A stretch of DNA of 64,000 nt from Mucilaginibacter sp. dw_454 (GTDB lineage Bacteria > Bacteroidota > Bacteroidia > Sphingobacteriales > Sphingobacteriaceae): positions 868,001 through 932,000 of the forward strand of contig NZ_JAAVVB010000001.1 of NCBI RefSeq assembly GCF_018449775.1, given 5' to 3'. This document shows positions 44,767-55,606 of this stretch, piece after piece. Below the pieces are notes generated by a model that saw only the letters and a list, made by a program, of their open reading frames with translations, did no database searches and was not told the DNA's origin. Made by a program: the position numbers and the translations under genes. The first letter of the stretch is position 1; each line of letters starts with the position of its first letter.

Positions 44767-46535
44767 TTACTATCCAAACTTTTAATAAAAGCCACCAACT
44801 CACCCTTCTCTTTAATCGTCAAATGCAGTTGATCTGTCGGCAAGGTTTGATTTGGTAGTTTAATCCCCATCCCCGCCCCGCCGCCTTTGTTGTAAAAGTC
44901 GACTACCTCCGCTAAGCTTTTATAGATACCGTTATGCATGTAAGGCGCTGTCCGCGCGGCATTGCGAACCGTGGTTACTTTGAAAGCATGCTTATTAAAA
45001 TCCAGCGGCTGGATACCGTGGGTTCCGGGATCAGGGTCAACCTGTTTGCTGCTTTTGCTTTTTGGTACGCCGATCACTTCGGCTTCTATTTGCATGTAGC
45101 GCGGTGGCAACGCTCCGTTAAAAAGCGGCATGTAATGGCAGGTACTGCATTTGGCTTTGCCCATAAACAGATTAAAACCATTAATCTCTGCCAGTGTCAG
45201 CGCTTTTGAATTGCCGCGCATATATTCGTCAAAACGGCTATTTAACGCCGTTAGGCTGCGTACATAGCTGGCCAGGGCGTTCATTACCTCGAATGTATCT
45301 ATTGCTGTGCGTTTGTCGATGTGGTAAGCTTGATCAAACAGTTTGCGATATTCATCATTGCGCCAAAGCTTGCCGATGGCTACCCGCATATCGCCGTGCA
45401 TTTCGTCTTTGTTATCAATTACATCATTGGCCTGGTCTTCTAGCGAAGACGCACGCAGATCATAAAACTGGGCAGGCTGTAACGCGGCGTTGATAAGCGT
45501 AGGTGTATTACGGGCCACCAATTTTCTGCCGGTGATATCCAGGTTTTTGGGTAATCCGTCGGTAAATGCTTTATTGGGTTGATGGCAGGTTGCGCAGCTT
45601 CGCGCCCCATTGCCTGAAAGTATAGGATCGAAGAATAGTTTTTTCCCTAATGCGATCTTTTGGGTGGTTGCAGAATCTGCAGGCGATTCGATAAATGCAT
45701 TACGATTATAGGCATTTGCATCAAACAATGTCGCCGCATTTTGACTAAGTAAACGATTGTACCGTAACTCTGATAAATTAAGCCTGTTATGCAATTGAGC
45801 AATTTGGCGGGTTAAAGGATTTGCATAACGGGTAATAAATGCGGCGCGATCAAAATGATCAAAACCAGCCACTTGGATTAAGTATCTGATAGACGCACTA
45901 AAATCAATCGAAGAGTCGTAATGATGAACGACCTCCTGAACGCTCCGTAAACTAACTGCTGACTCGGCAAAGCAATTTCGCAGCAAGGGGTCGTCAAAAT
46001 CATTCAACCCCAGCTGCTCTACTCTAAAAACCTGCTGTTTAGCGGCATCCAGTATCTGCCAATCCTGCAAATCGGCATGTTTGAAATTGTCCTGAAAAGT
46101 CTTTGTGTTAGCAGTTAATCGCGATAGCAAACCAAGTATTTGCCGCTTTTTGCTAATGTCAATATGTGGATAGATATCCTGCTCAATCACCTGTAAACCA
46201 TCGGGCTGAATGATTAGTCCGTTTAACTCGGCCTCAGGCACCGGCGGCCCGTTAATTAGTCGCGTAGTCAGCGGGTCGAAATATTCGACTGCCCACTCCA
46301 CACGCTTATAACTCAGGCGAAGCTGCTTAAAGCGCTCCTGGAGTAAACGTTTGTGCGCAATATCAAATGGTGTAGAACGTAACAATCCGATAGCTTTTAA
46401 AAGACTATCGGATTGCCGTATCAATTGCTGTTGAATTTGTTGCGTGGGTTTATCGTCAGGCTTTCTTAAAGAAAGCAGCGAAACCGCTATCGTCAACAAT
46501 AAACCAACGGCGGTTACTTTAAAAGTTAAACGCAT
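44763..46535 (-). CDS. Di-haem cytochrome c peroxidase (MauG/CcpA type) with imelysin-like N-domain
   Basis: A 590-residue exported protein with a signal peptide (~1-20). Residues ~30-260 resemble an imelysin-like (peptidase M75) helical domain: [15 protein letters not shown], then [15 protein letters not shown]. The C-terminal peroxidase (~285-590) has two haem c sites, CATCH (~313) and CSTCH (~463), with the family blocks [24 protein letters not shown] and [19 protein letters not shown]. It reduces hydrogen peroxide or oxidises a partner in the periplasm. The next gene downstream in the transcription order's upstream direction, the phosphoesterase at 46519, overlaps it by 17 bases, so the two share a message. 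Confidence 0.92.
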   Translation of the reverse strand: MRLTFKVTAVGLLLTIAVSLLSLRKPDDKPTQQIQQQLIRQSDSLLKAIGLLRSTPFDIAHKRLLQERFKQLRLSYKRVEWAVEYFDPLTTRLINGPPVPEAELNGLIIQPDGLQVIEQDIYPHIDISKKRQILGLLSRLTANTKTFQDNFKHADLQDWQILDAAKQQVFRVEQLGLNDFDDPLLRNCFAESAVSLRSVQEVVHHYDSSIDFSASIRYLIQVAGFDHFDRAAFITRYANPLTRQIAQLHNRLNLSELRYNRLLSQNAATLFDANAYNRNAFIESPADSATTQKIALGKKLFFDPILSGNGARSCATCHQPNKAFTDGLPKNLDITGRKLVARNTPTLINAALQPAQFYDLRASSLEDQANDVIDNKDEMHGDMRVAIGKLWRNDEYRKLFDQAYHIDKRTAIDTFEVMNALASYVRSLTALNSRFDEYMRGNSKALTLAEINGFNLFMGKAKCSTCHYMPLFNGALPPRYMQIEAEVIGVPKSKSSKQVDPDPGTHGIQPLDFNKHAFKVTTVRNAARTAPYMHNGIYKSLAEVVDFYNKGGGAGMGIKLPNQTLPTDQLHLTIKEKGELVAFIKSLDSN

Positions 46536-47838
46536 GGCTAAACGGATCAGCTTTTTTATCGCGGTCAGTTAACGGCGCTATGCCCCAACGCTTCTCTATA
46601 AAAGCCAGGATACTTACGGTTTCGTATTGCGTATGGTCAACATAACCCTTTTTTGCAAAAGGTGATATTACCAGCGCAGGAACACGAGAGCCCGGACCCC
46701 ATTTATCAATAACCGGCGGAGCGACGTGATCCCAAAAACCACCATTTTCGTCATATGTTAAAATAATTACGGCATCTTTGCCATTGGGGCCATTCAACAC
46801 CGCATTGATCAACTTAACTGCGTGATTTTCGCCGGCATTGATTGACGATTGTCCCGGATGCTCATTCTCCAAACCCGAAGGTTTTACGAAAGACACTGCA
46901 GGCAAAGTGCCTTTCTGTGCTGCTTCTAAAAATTCAGTCTCGTCTTTTAAATGTTCTGCCCTATCCTTAGATCCTGGTGTATAACGTTGAAAATAAACAA
47001 TAGGTTGGTGGTGATAAGTAAACCCACGATAAGGTTTGCCCGCTTCAATATCGTTCCATCCTTCTGAATACCATGCCCATGATACGCCTTTGTCTGTTAA
47101 CCGATCACCAATGTTAGGGCCGGTTTGAATGGGCAATAAGCCGGCAGGATCAGCTTTTTGGGGATGAAGATTGACCGAATTGATGGTGTTAACCGCGTAA
47201 TCATCAGGAGTAATCGTGCCATCTTTTACTAGTTTGCCAGAAGCATCCAACTGTGCTTTCATCACAGCAGGTGCATTTGGGTACACCGGCGATGCAGCAG
47301 CAACCAACCAGATATGATTTAGAAAAGATCCGCCGAAGGCGCTATGGTAAAAATTGTCGCAAAGCGTATACTTTTTCGCCAGGTCGTATAAAGGTATTTC
47401 GCTTGTTTTATAATAGCCCATTGAAAGGCCTTTGGTAAAGTTATACTGGGCAAATTTATCCATCTTGCCACCGTCTATCTGTAGCTGTTCCTGGTAAAAA
47501 CGGTGCGTAATATCAGGACTTACTTCATCGGCAGATACATATTGGTTGATGTTAAAAACGTCATTTGGCAAGTTAGTAGGGAAAGCACTGCTTTTTGGTA
47601 CCGGCGGCAATGTTTCAAAGGGCTTGCCATTTGCATCAACCTGTATAATATTCTCTTTTTTTGCTTTGTCTAACCCGTCTGCGCCAGGGAATTGCCCCCA
47701 CAAATTATCAAAGCTGTGGTTCTCCATATAAATAACCACTACATGTTTTACTTTGCTTAATTGTGCCTTTGCTGGTATTACTCCTAACATGCAAAATGCC
47801 GCGAGGACAGAAATTCGTTTATTAAGTTTAACTTTCAT
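46519..47838 (-). CDS. Secreted phosphoesterase (acid phosphatase/phospholipase C-like)
   Basis: A 439-residue protein with signal peptide [19 protein letters not shown] ending PAKAQ. It belongs to the phosphoesterase family that includes acid phosphatase AcpA and bacterial phospholipase [21 protein letters not shown] (~29-48) holds the metal and nucleophile residues, and further metal sites are in [13 protein letters not shown] and [19 protein letters not shown]. It overlaps the peroxidase gene by 17 bases and shares its message. This combination with a di-haem peroxidase suggests phosphate scavenging under phosphate or oxidative stress; that is inferred. A polysaccharide deacetylase gene lies 16 bp upstream in the operon. 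Confidence 0.92.
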   Translation of the reverse strand: MKVKLNKRISVLAAFCMLGVIPAKAQLSKVKHVVVIYMENHSFDNLWGQFPGADGLDKAKKENIIQVDANGKPFETLPPVPKSSAFPTNLPNDVFNINQYVSADEVSPDITHRFYQEQLQIDGGKMDKFAQYNFTKGLSMGYYKTSEIPLYDLAKKYTLCDNFYHSAFGGSFLNHIWLVAAASPVYPNAPAVMKAQLDASGKLVKDGTITPDDYAVNTINSVNLHPQKADPAGLLPIQTGPNIGDRLTDKGVSWAWYSEGWNDIEAGKPYRGFTYHHQPIVYFQRYTPGSKDRAEHLKDETEFLEAAQKGTLPAVSFVKPSGLENEHPGQSSINAGENHAVKLINAVLNGPNGKDAVIILTYDENGGFWDHVAPPVIDKWGPGSRVPALVISPFAKKGYVDHTQYETVSILAFIEKRWGIAPLTDRDKKADPFSHAFNF

Positions 47839-47854
47839 TATAGATATAGATGTG

Positions 47855-48694
47855 TCAATGTGTTTGTGCTGTTGAAGCTATGTTTATTTTCGGCCGTTTT
47901 ACCTGTCGGTAAACTTCGTCTAACGCCTGTTGAAAAGTAGCCACCCAAATTTCTTTTTTATGCTGATGTAAATAATCCATTAGTTGTTGATGTGCTTCGG
48001 TAGATATAGTAATGTAGTCGCCGCCAACACCATGGATCATAATCACGCCAAGTCCGCCAGTTTTCTCAACATTCTTTACGAAAGCGATTAACTTCTCTCC
48101 TGTTTCGCCACCGTCCAGGCCATAGGATGGCACACGCAGGGTATCCATATTTTTAAAGTCAGTTATTACGTTGCTGCTGTCGCCACCAATTCGTGCGTAT
48201 TTTACAACATGAAATTTGCGTAAAGAGTCTACATAATCCCTTCCACCGGCAAAAGTTTCTGCACACGGGTAGGCAAAAGTGCGGGTTGTTTTCCCATCTA
48301 TCGCAAATAACCACCGGTCCATCACTTCAATCTCACGGATCATATGATAAGCTGTATATTTTTCAGATTTGGCAGGATTATCTTCGATAGCCAGGCAGGG
48401 ATGATATAAAGTATGGTTACCTAGTTCATAACCTTCCTTTGCCAACTTGCGCCAACTTGGAATAGTTGTACTATCTATATCACTTGTTAAAAAAAAAGTA
48501 GCTTTTAAACCGGCATGCTCTAGTTGGGGTATCGCGTTTTTAAGTTGCGATCGTAGCGCATCGTCATAGGTTAGCACAATAGCAGCTTTACGGTTTTTAG
48601 GCCAATGCACTTCCTGTGCCCGGGTGGTCAACGTTGCCAACACGCACACCATCCACCATAAAAATAAACCGATGCCTTTGCTGCTTTTTACCAT
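47855..48694 (-). CDS. Polysaccharide deacetylase (NodB/CE4) family protein
   Basis: A 279-residue secreted protein (signal to ~26, ending LTTRA). The NodB domain has motif 1 [13 protein letters not shown] (~41-53, catalytic and metal Asp), motif 2 [12 protein letters not shown] (~90-101, metal His pair), and motif [16 protein letters not shown]. It removes acetyl or formyl groups from amino-sugar polymers, or acts on other N-acyl groups. It is the first gene of a probable three-gene minus-strand operon with the phosphoesterase and peroxidase, and is divergent from the peptidase gene at 48882. Confidence 0.88.
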   Translation of the reverse strand: MVKSSKGIGLFLWWMVCVLATLTTRAQEVHWPKNRKAAIVLTYDDALRSQLKNAIPQLEHAGLKATFFLTSDIDSTTIPSWRKLAKEGYELGNHTLYHPCLAIEDNPAKSEKYTAYHMIREIEVMDRWLFAIDGKTTRTFAYPCAETFAGGRDYVDSLRKFHVVKYARIGGDSSNVITDFKNMDTLRVPSYGLDGGETGEKLIAFVKNVEKTGGLGVIMIHGVGGDYITISTEAHQQLMDYLHQHKKEIWVATFQQALDEVYRQVKRPKINIASTAQTH

Positions 48695-48792
48695 ACTGCT
48701 ATTACAAAACTAAAATTTATTGCCATGTACGGCGAATAGATCGACATAAAACTAGACGCGATTTTGATAAATGGTGTACTGTGAACACAAAA

Positions 48793-48822
48793 TTGTCTAT
48801 ACAACACTTAACTGTAGCTTTA
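48793..48822 (+). promoter_or_regulatory. Bacteroidota-type promoter of the secreted peptidase gene
   Basis: TTG at 48793-48795, 19 bp, then TAGCTTTA at 48815-48822, one mismatch from TAnnTTTG. It is 60 bp before the start codon at 48882. Confidence 0.5.
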
Positions 48823-48881
48823 TTTTTACATGACGATATTTTAACTTAATCTATATTTATGCCAAACAACTCATTTTTGAC

Positions 48882-49913
48882 ATGATTAAACAAATTACCA
48901 ACCTTACTTTTTTTGTATTGCTTTCGACAGCAGCTGTTGCTCAAACTACGCCGGCGCCGGCCACGAAAGGGCAAAATCCTCAACGCAGACGCGGTCAACC
49001 CCATCCATTTACTTTGACCGTTAATGACGCTGCAAAAACTAAAATAGATACCACGAAGTTAGGTGTTGCTTTCAGAGCCGTATATCCAGGCTTTGCTAAT
49101 GCCGATGGTTACCGCACTAAGCGCGAAGTAACTATGCGCATCATAGATACCGCAAAAGACTTTACATTAAAAGCTGTACCCGGCGAAATTGTAGCAAACG
49201 GCAAATGGTTGAAAAAGAAACAGAATCTGCAAAATTTCCAACAGTCATTGCAAGATGCATTGCAAAAAAACTGGGTATCTGTTGATACGATAAAAAAAGA
49301 CGGCTATTCTTTGGTGTTCGTCAATTTAAATGAAAAATTTAACCCTACCATCCAGAAAAACCTAATCAGTACCTACTTTGAAGTTTACCCGAAATTGGTT
49401 GGCCTGTTTAATGACAAAGCAACGCACGATGTAATCTTTGTTACTGACACCGCTTATAAAGGTGTAGCCGAAACCAGCGGTAACCGTATTTTATTTGCTA
49501 CTAAATACATGGACAAGTTTCCGTATGATGTTGATATCGTTACGCACGAAGGTATGCACATAGTACAAGGTTATGGCTATGGTTCAGGCCCGGTTTGGCT
49601 AACAGAGGGTATTGCCGATTATATCCGTTATAAATACGGCGTTGATAATGTAGGTTCAAAATGGTACCTGCCGGCTTTTAAAGCAAAAGACAAAGGTTAC
49701 GAGCAAAGCTACCGCATTACCGCCCGTTTCTTTGAATGGATTGACCAGAAAGTTAAACCGGGTATGATCATTCAGATTGATAAAGAATTAAGAAATCATA
49801 CCTATACCGCCGATACCTGGGCTACACTGTCAGGTAAAACACTTGATCAGCTTTGGGCTGATTATTCGGCTAATCCAGACCTTAACCTGGTTTATAGCAG
49901 CAAGAGTCTTTAA
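48882..49913 (+). CDS. Secreted metallopeptidase of the plant basic secretory protein family
   Basis: A 343-residue exported protein with signal peptide (MIKQITNLTFFVLLSTAAVAQ), a Pro/Arg/Gln-rich linker (~22-45), and a BSP (peptidase of plants and bacteria) domain. The zinc-site helix is THEGMHIVQGYGYGSGPVW (HExxH, ~222), followed by LTEGIADYIRYKYG with the downstream Glu/Asp ligand. The extra N-terminal part (~45-140) looks like a small beta domain. It probably degrades proteins outside the cell. It is a single gene with its own promoter and terminator. Confidence 0.9.
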   Translation: MIKQITNLTFFVLLSTAAVAQTTPAPATKGQNPQRRRGQPHPFTLTVNDAAKTKIDTTKLGVAFRAVYPGFANADGYRTKREVTMRIIDTAKDFTLKAVPGEIVANGKWLKKKQNLQNFQQSLQDALQKNWVSVDTIKKDGYSLVFVNLNEKFNPTIQKNLISTYFEVYPKLVGLFNDKATHDVIFVTDTAYKGVAETSGNRILFATKYMDKFPYDVDIVTHEGMHIVQGYGYGSGPVWLTEGIADYIRYKYGVDNVGSKWYLPAFKAKDKGYEQSYRITARFFEWIDQKVKPGMIIQIDKELRNHTYTADTWATLSGKTLDQLWADYSANPDLNLVYSSKSL

Positions 49914-49935
49914 GATTTGAAACATTACATATAAT

Positions 49936-49968
49936 AACAAAGCCCGGTACGCTGTATTGGGCTTTGTT
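49936..49968 (+). terminator. Terminator after the BSP-type peptidase gene
   Basis: Stem AACAAAGCCC / GGGCTTTGTT with an intermediate loop, 23 bp after the stop. Confidence 0.85.
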
Positions 49969-50003
49969 ATTTATTCTATAATTTAGCTATTAAAATATTC
50001 CTG

Positions 50004-51155
50004 ATGATTAAAACTACTACCCTCATCGCCATTATCTTATTAAGCGGATTAGCCACATCAGCCCAAACTAATCTGAGCAAGAAAGAAGCAGCACAATTTG
50101 CCGCTACCGAACTACAAACCCAAATGGCTCAACAAAAAACAAAGGCCGATGCGGAATGGGCTGCCAAACAGATCCAGTATAAAAACTTCACCATGAAGTT
50201 TACTACGCAGATCTTTGGCGACAAACCTGCCGATGGCCGTAGTCTGTACATTTCGCTGCATGGCGGTGGCGGCACAACCACTAAAGAGAACGACCAACAA
50301 TGGGAGAATCAGAAGCGGTTATATAAACTGAAAGAAGGTGTTTATTTTGTGCCTCGTGCACCTGTTGATGCCTGGAACATGTGGCATGATTATCCTATTG
50401 ACGAATTGTTTTCCGAACTGATAAAAAGCGAGATTGTAATGGACGATGTGAATCCGGATAAGATTTATGTAATGGGTTACTCTGCCGGTGGCGATGGTGT
50501 TTTTCAGTTAGCCCCCCGCCTGGCGGATTATTGGGGTGCAGCAGCGATGATGGCTGGCCATCCCGGCGACGCGCAGATTTTGAACTTGAAAAACATTCCG
50601 TTCGATGCTTTTGTTGGTGGAAAGGATGCCGCTTATCATCGTAATGAATTAGTAGCCCAATGGGGCGCCCGACTGGACAGTCTACAGAAGGTCTATCCTG
50701 GCAGCTTTACACACCGCCTACATGTTTACCCTGATTTACCGCATTGGATGAATCGTAAAGACACCATTGCTGTGCCATGGCTGGCCTCTTTCAAAAGAAA
50801 CCCTTTACCTAAAGATGTTATCTGGATCCAGGATGATATTTTACGAGATCAATTTTATTGGTTGGGTACCGATATCGCGAAAGCAAAACAAGGTCAGAAA
50901 GTACGGGTAGCTGTGTCTGGTAATGATATCAATATTATTGACGATCAGGACGAGGTATTGTATATTTATTTAAATGATGATCTGGTAAATCTTGATAAAA
51001 AGGTGTCTGTTTCTGTAAATGGCAAACAGGTATTCAATAAAAGAGTGTCGCGCAATGCGGATATCATCAAACAATCGATTTCAGCCCGGTTAGATAAGGG
51101 CTTAATTTTTAGTGGCAAACTCGTCGTGAAAAACGGGCAGGTATCAGGCAGCTAA
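50004..51155 (+). CDS. Secreted alpha/beta hydrolase (PHB depolymerase-like esterase)
   Basis: A 383-residue protein with signal peptide (MIKTTTLIAIILLSGLATSA). The catalytic domain has an oxyanion-type start YISLHGGGGTTTKENDQQW, the nucleophile elbow VMGYSAGGDGVFQLAP (~157) and a late His region VYPDLPHWMNRKDT. A C-terminal beta-rich segment (~295-383) follows. The overall pattern is of polyhydroxybutyrate-depolymerase-like esterases and phospholipase/carboxylesterase relatives in Bacteroidota. The substrate is uncertain. It is upstream of a GH92 gene with a 118-bp gap, so probably separately transcribed. Confidence 0.87.
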   Translation: MIKTTTLIAIILLSGLATSAQTNLSKKEAAQFAATELQTQMAQQKTKADAEWAAKQIQYKNFTMKFTTQIFGDKPADGRSLYISLHGGGGTTTKENDQQWENQKRLYKLKEGVYFVPRAPVDAWNMWHDYPIDELFSELIKSEIVMDDVNPDKIYVMGYSAGGDGVFQLAPRLADYWGAAAMMAGHPGDAQILNLKNIPFDAFVGGKDAAYHRNELVAQWGARLDSLQKVYPGSFTHRLHVYPDLPHWMNRKDTIAVPWLASFKRNPLPKDVIWIQDDILRDQFYWLGTDIAKAKQGQKVRVAVSGNDINIIDDQDEVLYIYLNDDLVNLDKKVSVSVNGKQVFNKRVSRNADIIKQSISARLDKGLIFSGKLVVKNGQVSGS

Positions 51156-51273
51156 GTTTGCTACGTAAGTAAGTTATTACAATAGCGCTATACTAAACCG
51201 AAAGTTTCTTTTATTTCCTATAATTGAGGCGTATTAACACCCCCTATAACCAGAACATTGAACCAATTATACA

Positions 51274-53538
51274 ATGAAATTTAAACATTTACTTTTTACC
51301 CCATTCCTGTTAATTAACGCAGCGTTTGCACAGCAACAGCCTGATCTGGTACATTACGTAAATACCTTACAGGGCACCAATTCTGATTTCAGACAAACAC
51401 ACGGTAACACTTACCCTACCACTGCCCTGCCTTTCGGTATGCATACCTGGACACCGCAAACCGGAAAGAATGGTGATGGCTGGAAATATCAATATTTAAA
51501 AGATCATATCCGTGGTTTCCAGCAGGCACACCAGTGTAGCTCATGGACGAGAGATTACGCCGTGTTTTCTGTAATGCCGATGAGCGAATTAGTGGTTGAT
51601 GAAAATAAACGCGAAGCTAAATTCAGCCACGCTAATGAGATCGCGAAGCCAAACTACTATAAAGTGCAGTTTGACAATAAGATCGCCACGGAAATAGCAC
51701 CAACCGAGCGTGGTGCGCATTTAAGATTCAGTTATCCAGGCGGCCAGAAAAGCTTTTTAGTTTTAGATGGTTATACCCGGCTAAGTGGTGTTAAAATTGA
51801 TGCGAAAGCAAATACGATAACTGGTTGGGTAAATAACGGCGAAGGTTTTAAAAAAGGCTGGAAAAGTTATTTCGTGATGCAGTTTGATCAGCCGATTAAA
51901 GCTTACGGAACCTGGGATAACAAAACCAATACTACTCATGCCGATTCGACAGAGGCTGAAGGTTTAGGAAAAGGCGCTTATGTTCAGTTTAAAAATGGTG
52001 TCAAAGTGCAGGTTAAAACAGCATCGTCATACATCAGTCTTGAACAAGCCCAACTAAACCTGAAACGCGAGTTAGGTGCCGATAAAACCTTAGAACAAAC
52101 CAAAGCTAACGCCGCAGCGGTTTGGAATAAATCCCTAGGTAAAATTACTGTTGAAGGCGGTACTCAGGCCGATAGAGAAACATTCTATTCTTGCTTTTTC
52201 CGTGCAAGCTTATTTTCTCGTAAGTTTTATGAGCTTGACGCTGCGGGCAAACCGGTTTACTTTAGCCCGTATGATGGTACGGTACATCCCGGTTATATGT
52301 TTACCGATACTGGTTTTTGGGATACTTTCAGGGCGCAGTTTCCGCTGAATACCTTGGTGCAACCTGAACAGCAGGGCCGTTATATGCAGGCGCTGTTAGA
52401 CGCTTACAAGCAATGTGGCTGGTTGCCTTCATGGTCATTCCCTAGCGAGGCCGGCAGCATGGTGGGTAACCACGGTATTTCTTTATTGGCCGATGCCTGG
52501 GCAAAAGGTCTTCATACATTCGATCCTAAAGTGGCATTAGAAGCTTATTATCATGAAGCTACCAACAAAGGCCCTTGGGGGCCGGCAAACGGCCGCGAAG
52601 GCTGGAAAGAGTATTATGAATTAGGTTATGTTCCTTATCCAAAATATCGCGAAGCAACAGCTAAAACTTTAGAATATGCTTATGATGATTGGTGTGCTTA
52701 TCAACTGGCCAAAATGACGGATAATAAACCTTACATGGATATTTTCTCTCGCCAGATGCGTAACTACCGGAATGTTTACAACCCGGCTACCCACTTTATG
52801 GAAGGCAAAGACAGCGATGGCCAGTGGAAACCCAAATTCGATCCGTTTGAATGGGGCGGCCCTTTTACTGAAGGCAACTCATGGCATTACACCTGGTCGG
52901 TTTTCCAGGATACACAGGATTTAATTAACATGATGGGCGGTAATCATAATTTTAACGCTAAGCTTGACTCTGTTTTCAGCGAGCCAACTACGGTAAACAC
53001 CGGCACCTATCACGGCATGATCCACGAGATGACCGAAATGGTAGTAGCTAACATGGGTCAGTACGCGCAGGGTAACCAGCCTATTCAACACATGATCTAT
53101 TTATATGATTACGCCGGCGAACCATGGAAGGGCCAGTACCACGCCCGTGACGCGATGTACAGGTTATACAACGCTACAGAAAACGGTTATCCCGGTGATG
53201 AAGATCAAGGCCAAACATCGTCATGGTACGTGTTAAGTGCTATAGGTATGTACAGCGTAACCCCGGGTACCAATCAGTATGCCTTAGGCAGCCCGATGTT
53301 TAAAAAGATCACGTTGAATCTGGAGAACGGAAAGAAATTTGTTATAGACGCTGCGGCTAATGACAAGGATCATGTTTATATACAGTCGGCTACTTTAAAT
53401 GGTAAAGACTTCACCAAAAATTACATCACTTATGATGAGTTAACAAATGGTGGCGAGTTAAAACTGGAAATGAGCGATAAGCCTAACAAAACCAGGGGCA
53501 CTGGTAAAGACGACAAACCATTCTCCTTAACGAAATAA
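51274..53538 (+). CDS. GH92 family alpha-1,2-mannosidase
   Basis: A 754-residue exported enzyme (signal ending NAAFAQ). GH92 alpha-mannosidases are calcium-dependent enzymes that trim alpha-mannose from N-glycans and yeast mannan; the family mark is seen throughout: MHTWTPQTGKNGDGW near the start, YMFTDTGFWDTFRAQFPLN, GGPFTEGNSWHYTWSVFQD (calcium and catalytic site) and PGDEDQGQTSSWYVLSAIGM. The end is a short Lys-rich tail. No SusC/SusD pair is next to it; it is followed without a gap by DUF6282, which is probably translated with it. Confidence 0.95.
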   Translation: MKFKHLLFTPFLLINAAFAQQQPDLVHYVNTLQGTNSDFRQTHGNTYPTTALPFGMHTWTPQTGKNGDGWKYQYLKDHIRGFQQAHQCSSWTRDYAVFSVMPMSELVVDENKREAKFSHANEIAKPNYYKVQFDNKIATEIAPTERGAHLRFSYPGGQKSFLVLDGYTRLSGVKIDAKANTITGWVNNGEGFKKGWKSYFVMQFDQPIKAYGTWDNKTNTTHADSTEAEGLGKGAYVQFKNGVKVQVKTASSYISLEQAQLNLKRELGADKTLEQTKANAAAVWNKSLGKITVEGGTQADRETFYSCFFRASLFSRKFYELDAAGKPVYFSPYDGTVHPGYMFTDTGFWDTFRAQFPLNTLVQPEQQGRYMQALLDAYKQCGWLPSWSFPSEAGSMVGNHGISLLADAWAKGLHTFDPKVALEAYYHEATNKGPWGPANGREGWKEYYELGYVPYPKYREATAKTLEYAYDDWCAYQLAKMTDNKPYMDIFSRQMRNYRNVYNPATHFMEGKDSDGQWKPKFDPFEWGGPFTEGNSWHYTWSVFQDTQDLINMMGGNHNFNAKLDSVFSEPTTVNTGTYHGMIHEMTEMVVANMGQYAQGNQPIQHMIYLYDYAGEPWKGQYHARDAMYRLYNATENGYPGDEDQGQTSSWYVLSAIGMYSVTPGTNQYALGSPMFKKITLNLENGKKFVIDAAANDKDHVYIQSATLNGKDFTKNYITYDELTNGGELKLEMSDKPNKTRGTGKDDKPFSLTK

Positions 53539-53539
53539 A

Positions 53540-54475
53540 ATGCTTAAAATAAAGGGATTAATATTTGCCGGATGTTTGTTAATTACCCAAATAAGCTGGG
53601 CACAAAGCAAGCGGTCTATAGATACTAATCCTTTGGCAGGTACTATCGATTTTCATTGCCATGCCGGCCCCGATGTTTCGGCAAGATCGATCAGTGATTT
53701 AGATTTGGTGCGATTGGCAAAAAAAGAAGGCATGCGCGGCATAGTCCTCAAAAATCATTACACCATGACTGCCGACAGAGCCGAAACGGCAATGAAAGAG
53801 GTTGGCGGTATAGAGGTATTTGGTGGTATAGCACTTAACCGGTCTGTTGGTGGTTTGAATGCCGAAGCGGTACGCCGCATGGCGGCTATGGAAGGGCACC
53901 GCGGCAAAGTGGTTTGGCTGCCTACCGTTGACGCCGAGAATAATTTCGAACATGGCCCGGGGCCACGCAAGTTTGTAAGTGTGGTTAAAGACGGTAAACC
54001 AGTACCCGAAATAGCAGAAGTTTACGAAGTTATTGCTAAGAACGACCTGATCCTGGAAACGGGCCATTCCACCCCTGCCGAATCAATGATATTGATATCA
54101 GCCGCCACACAAGCGGGAATTAAAAAGATCATAGTTACCCATGCCATGCTTTTAGGCGCAACCGTTGAGCAAATGAAACAAATGGCAGCGATGGGTGCCG
54201 TTATTGAATTTTGCTGGCAGGCTTACCTGGCCAAAAAAGGCAATAAGAATTTAGGCGATGAAAAAGCAGTTATAACTTGTGTAAACGCCATCAAAGCCAT
54301 AGGTGCAGAACATTGTATTATTGATTCTGATCTTGGACAGCCAGGTAACCCGCTGCATCCTGATGGTATGCGGGCTTATATCATCGCGCTAAAAGCTAAT
54401 GGGCTAAGCGAGCATGACATTGATCTGGTCGCCCGGAAAAATCCGGCTAAATTATTAGGCCTGCCTACCGAGTAA
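53540..54475 (+). CDS. DUF6282 amidohydrolase-like protein, exported
   Basis: A 311-residue TIM-barrel protein with a signal peptide (ending ISWAQ). The metal motif GTIDFHCHAGPDVSARS (HxH at ~39-41) is intact, and KNHYTMTADRAE, LETGHSTPAESM, TVTHAML-type KIIVTHAMLLGA and SDLGQPGNPLHPDGM supply further ligands. It matches DUF6282 of the amidohydrolase superfamily. The ATG is two bases after the GH92 stop, so the two are translationally coupled. The substrate is unknown; hydrolysis of a lactone or amide linked to the glycan breakdown nearby is a guess. Confidence 0.87.
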   Translation: MLKIKGLIFAGCLLITQISWAQSKRSIDTNPLAGTIDFHCHAGPDVSARSISDLDLVRLAKKEGMRGIVLKNHYTMTADRAETAMKEVGGIEVFGGIALNRSVGGLNAEAVRRMAAMEGHRGKVVWLPTVDAENNFEHGPGPRKFVSVVKDGKPVPEIAEVYEVIAKNDLILETGHSTPAESMILISAATQAGIKKIIVTHAMLLGATVEQMKQMAAMGAVIEFCWQAYLAKKGNKNLGDEKAVITCVNAIKAIGAEHCIIDSDLGQPGNPLHPDGMRAYIIALKANGLSEHDIDLVARKNPAKLLGLPTE

Positions 54476-54508
54476 GTTTGTATTTTTATTGAACCAATTT
54501 TATACCTG

Positions 54509-55606
54509 ATGAAGAAAGTACTTGTTTCTATCGCTGCTTGTTTATTGATTATTGTGGCGTATGCTAAACCTCACCCAATAAGCAAGCCATCCATCACCAA
54601 AATACTTTACGGCGAGGCGGAAGGTAAGCAGATCTACCAATACACTTTAACCAATAGTAATGGTATGCAGATTAAAGTAATCAATTACGGGGCTACTATA
54701 ACTGATATACTGACCCCTGACAGGGATAAAAAACTTGGCGATGTGGTTTTAGGTTTCGACTCATTAAAACAGTACATGGGCCGCGATAACGCGTTGCTGG
54801 GCGCCATGGTGGGCCGTGTAGCTAATCGTATTTCCAATAAAAGGTTTACACTTGACGGTACAGAATACGTTTTAGCATCAAACATACATGGTGGCCCTAA
54901 AGGCTTTGATAAGCAGATATGGAACATCGTAGAAATACCCGGTAAAGAAGTAGCATTAAAACTAACCTATTTTAGTAAAGATGGTGAGATGGGCTATCCC
55001 GGCAATCTGAACGTTACCGTGATCTATACCCTTACTAATAACAACGAATTAAAGCTTAACTATTCGGCAACAACTGATAAAGCTACGCCGGTAGTGCTCA
55101 CTAATCATACTTATTTTAATTTATCCGGCACTACAGAAAATGTGTCCGACTGGCAATTAACTATTCTTGCCGACCAATACCTGGAGGCCGACAAAGACGT
55201 GATGCCCAGCGGCAAACTGCTCGACGTAAAAGGCACCCCTTTTGATTTTACTCAACCTACAGCTGTTGGTAAAAACATTGCAGCAGCCGGTAACGGTTAC
55301 GACCTAAGCTATGCATTGCGAAATAAGTCTGGCAAAATAGCTTTGGCGGCCACAGCATATGAGCCTGTAAGCGGCCGCGTGATGCAGGTTTTTACTACAG
55401 AACCAGGTTTAGTGGTATACACCGGTAACCATTTTAGCGAACGAATAATTGGTCGTAACGGGCAACATTTCAATAAATGGGGCGCGTTGTGTTTAGAAAC
55501 CATGCATTATCCTGATTCTCCTAATCATTCTAATTTCCCCAATGTGATCTTGAGACCGGGCGAGACTTTTAAATCGGAGACTATTTATAAGTTTTCGACT
55601 AAATAA
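54509..55606 (+). CDS. galM: Aldose 1-epimerase (galactose mutarotase), copy 1
   Basis: A 365-residue exported mutarotase (signal ~1-19) that interconverts alpha and beta forms of hexoses. The active-site blocks are intact: NIHGGPKGFDKQIWN (His of the HGG motif, ~126), VVLTNHTYFNLSG (second His, ~198), GNGYDLSYAL (Asp) and LCLETMHYPDSPNH (Glu). These match the residues established in Lactococcus GalM. It is the first of two adjacent copies; the second starts directly at the next codon. It is preceded by GH92 and DUF6282, so it may act on sugars those release. Confidence 0.95.
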   Translation: MKKVLVSIAACLLIIVAYAKPHPISKPSITKILYGEAEGKQIYQYTLTNSNGMQIKVINYGATITDILTPDRDKKLGDVVLGFDSLKQYMGRDNALLGAMVGRVANRISNKRFTLDGTEYVLASNIHGGPKGFDKQIWNIVEIPGKEVALKLTYFSKDGEMGYPGNLNVTVIYTLTNNNELKLNYSATTDKATPVVLTNHTYFNLSGTTENVSDWQLTILADQYLEADKDVMPSGKLLDVKGTPFDFTQPTAVGKNIAAAGNGYDLSYALRNKSGKIALAATAYEPVSGRVMQVFTTEPGLVVYTGNHFSERIIGRNGQHFNKWGALCLETMHYPDSPNHSNFPNVILRPGETFKSETIYKFSTK

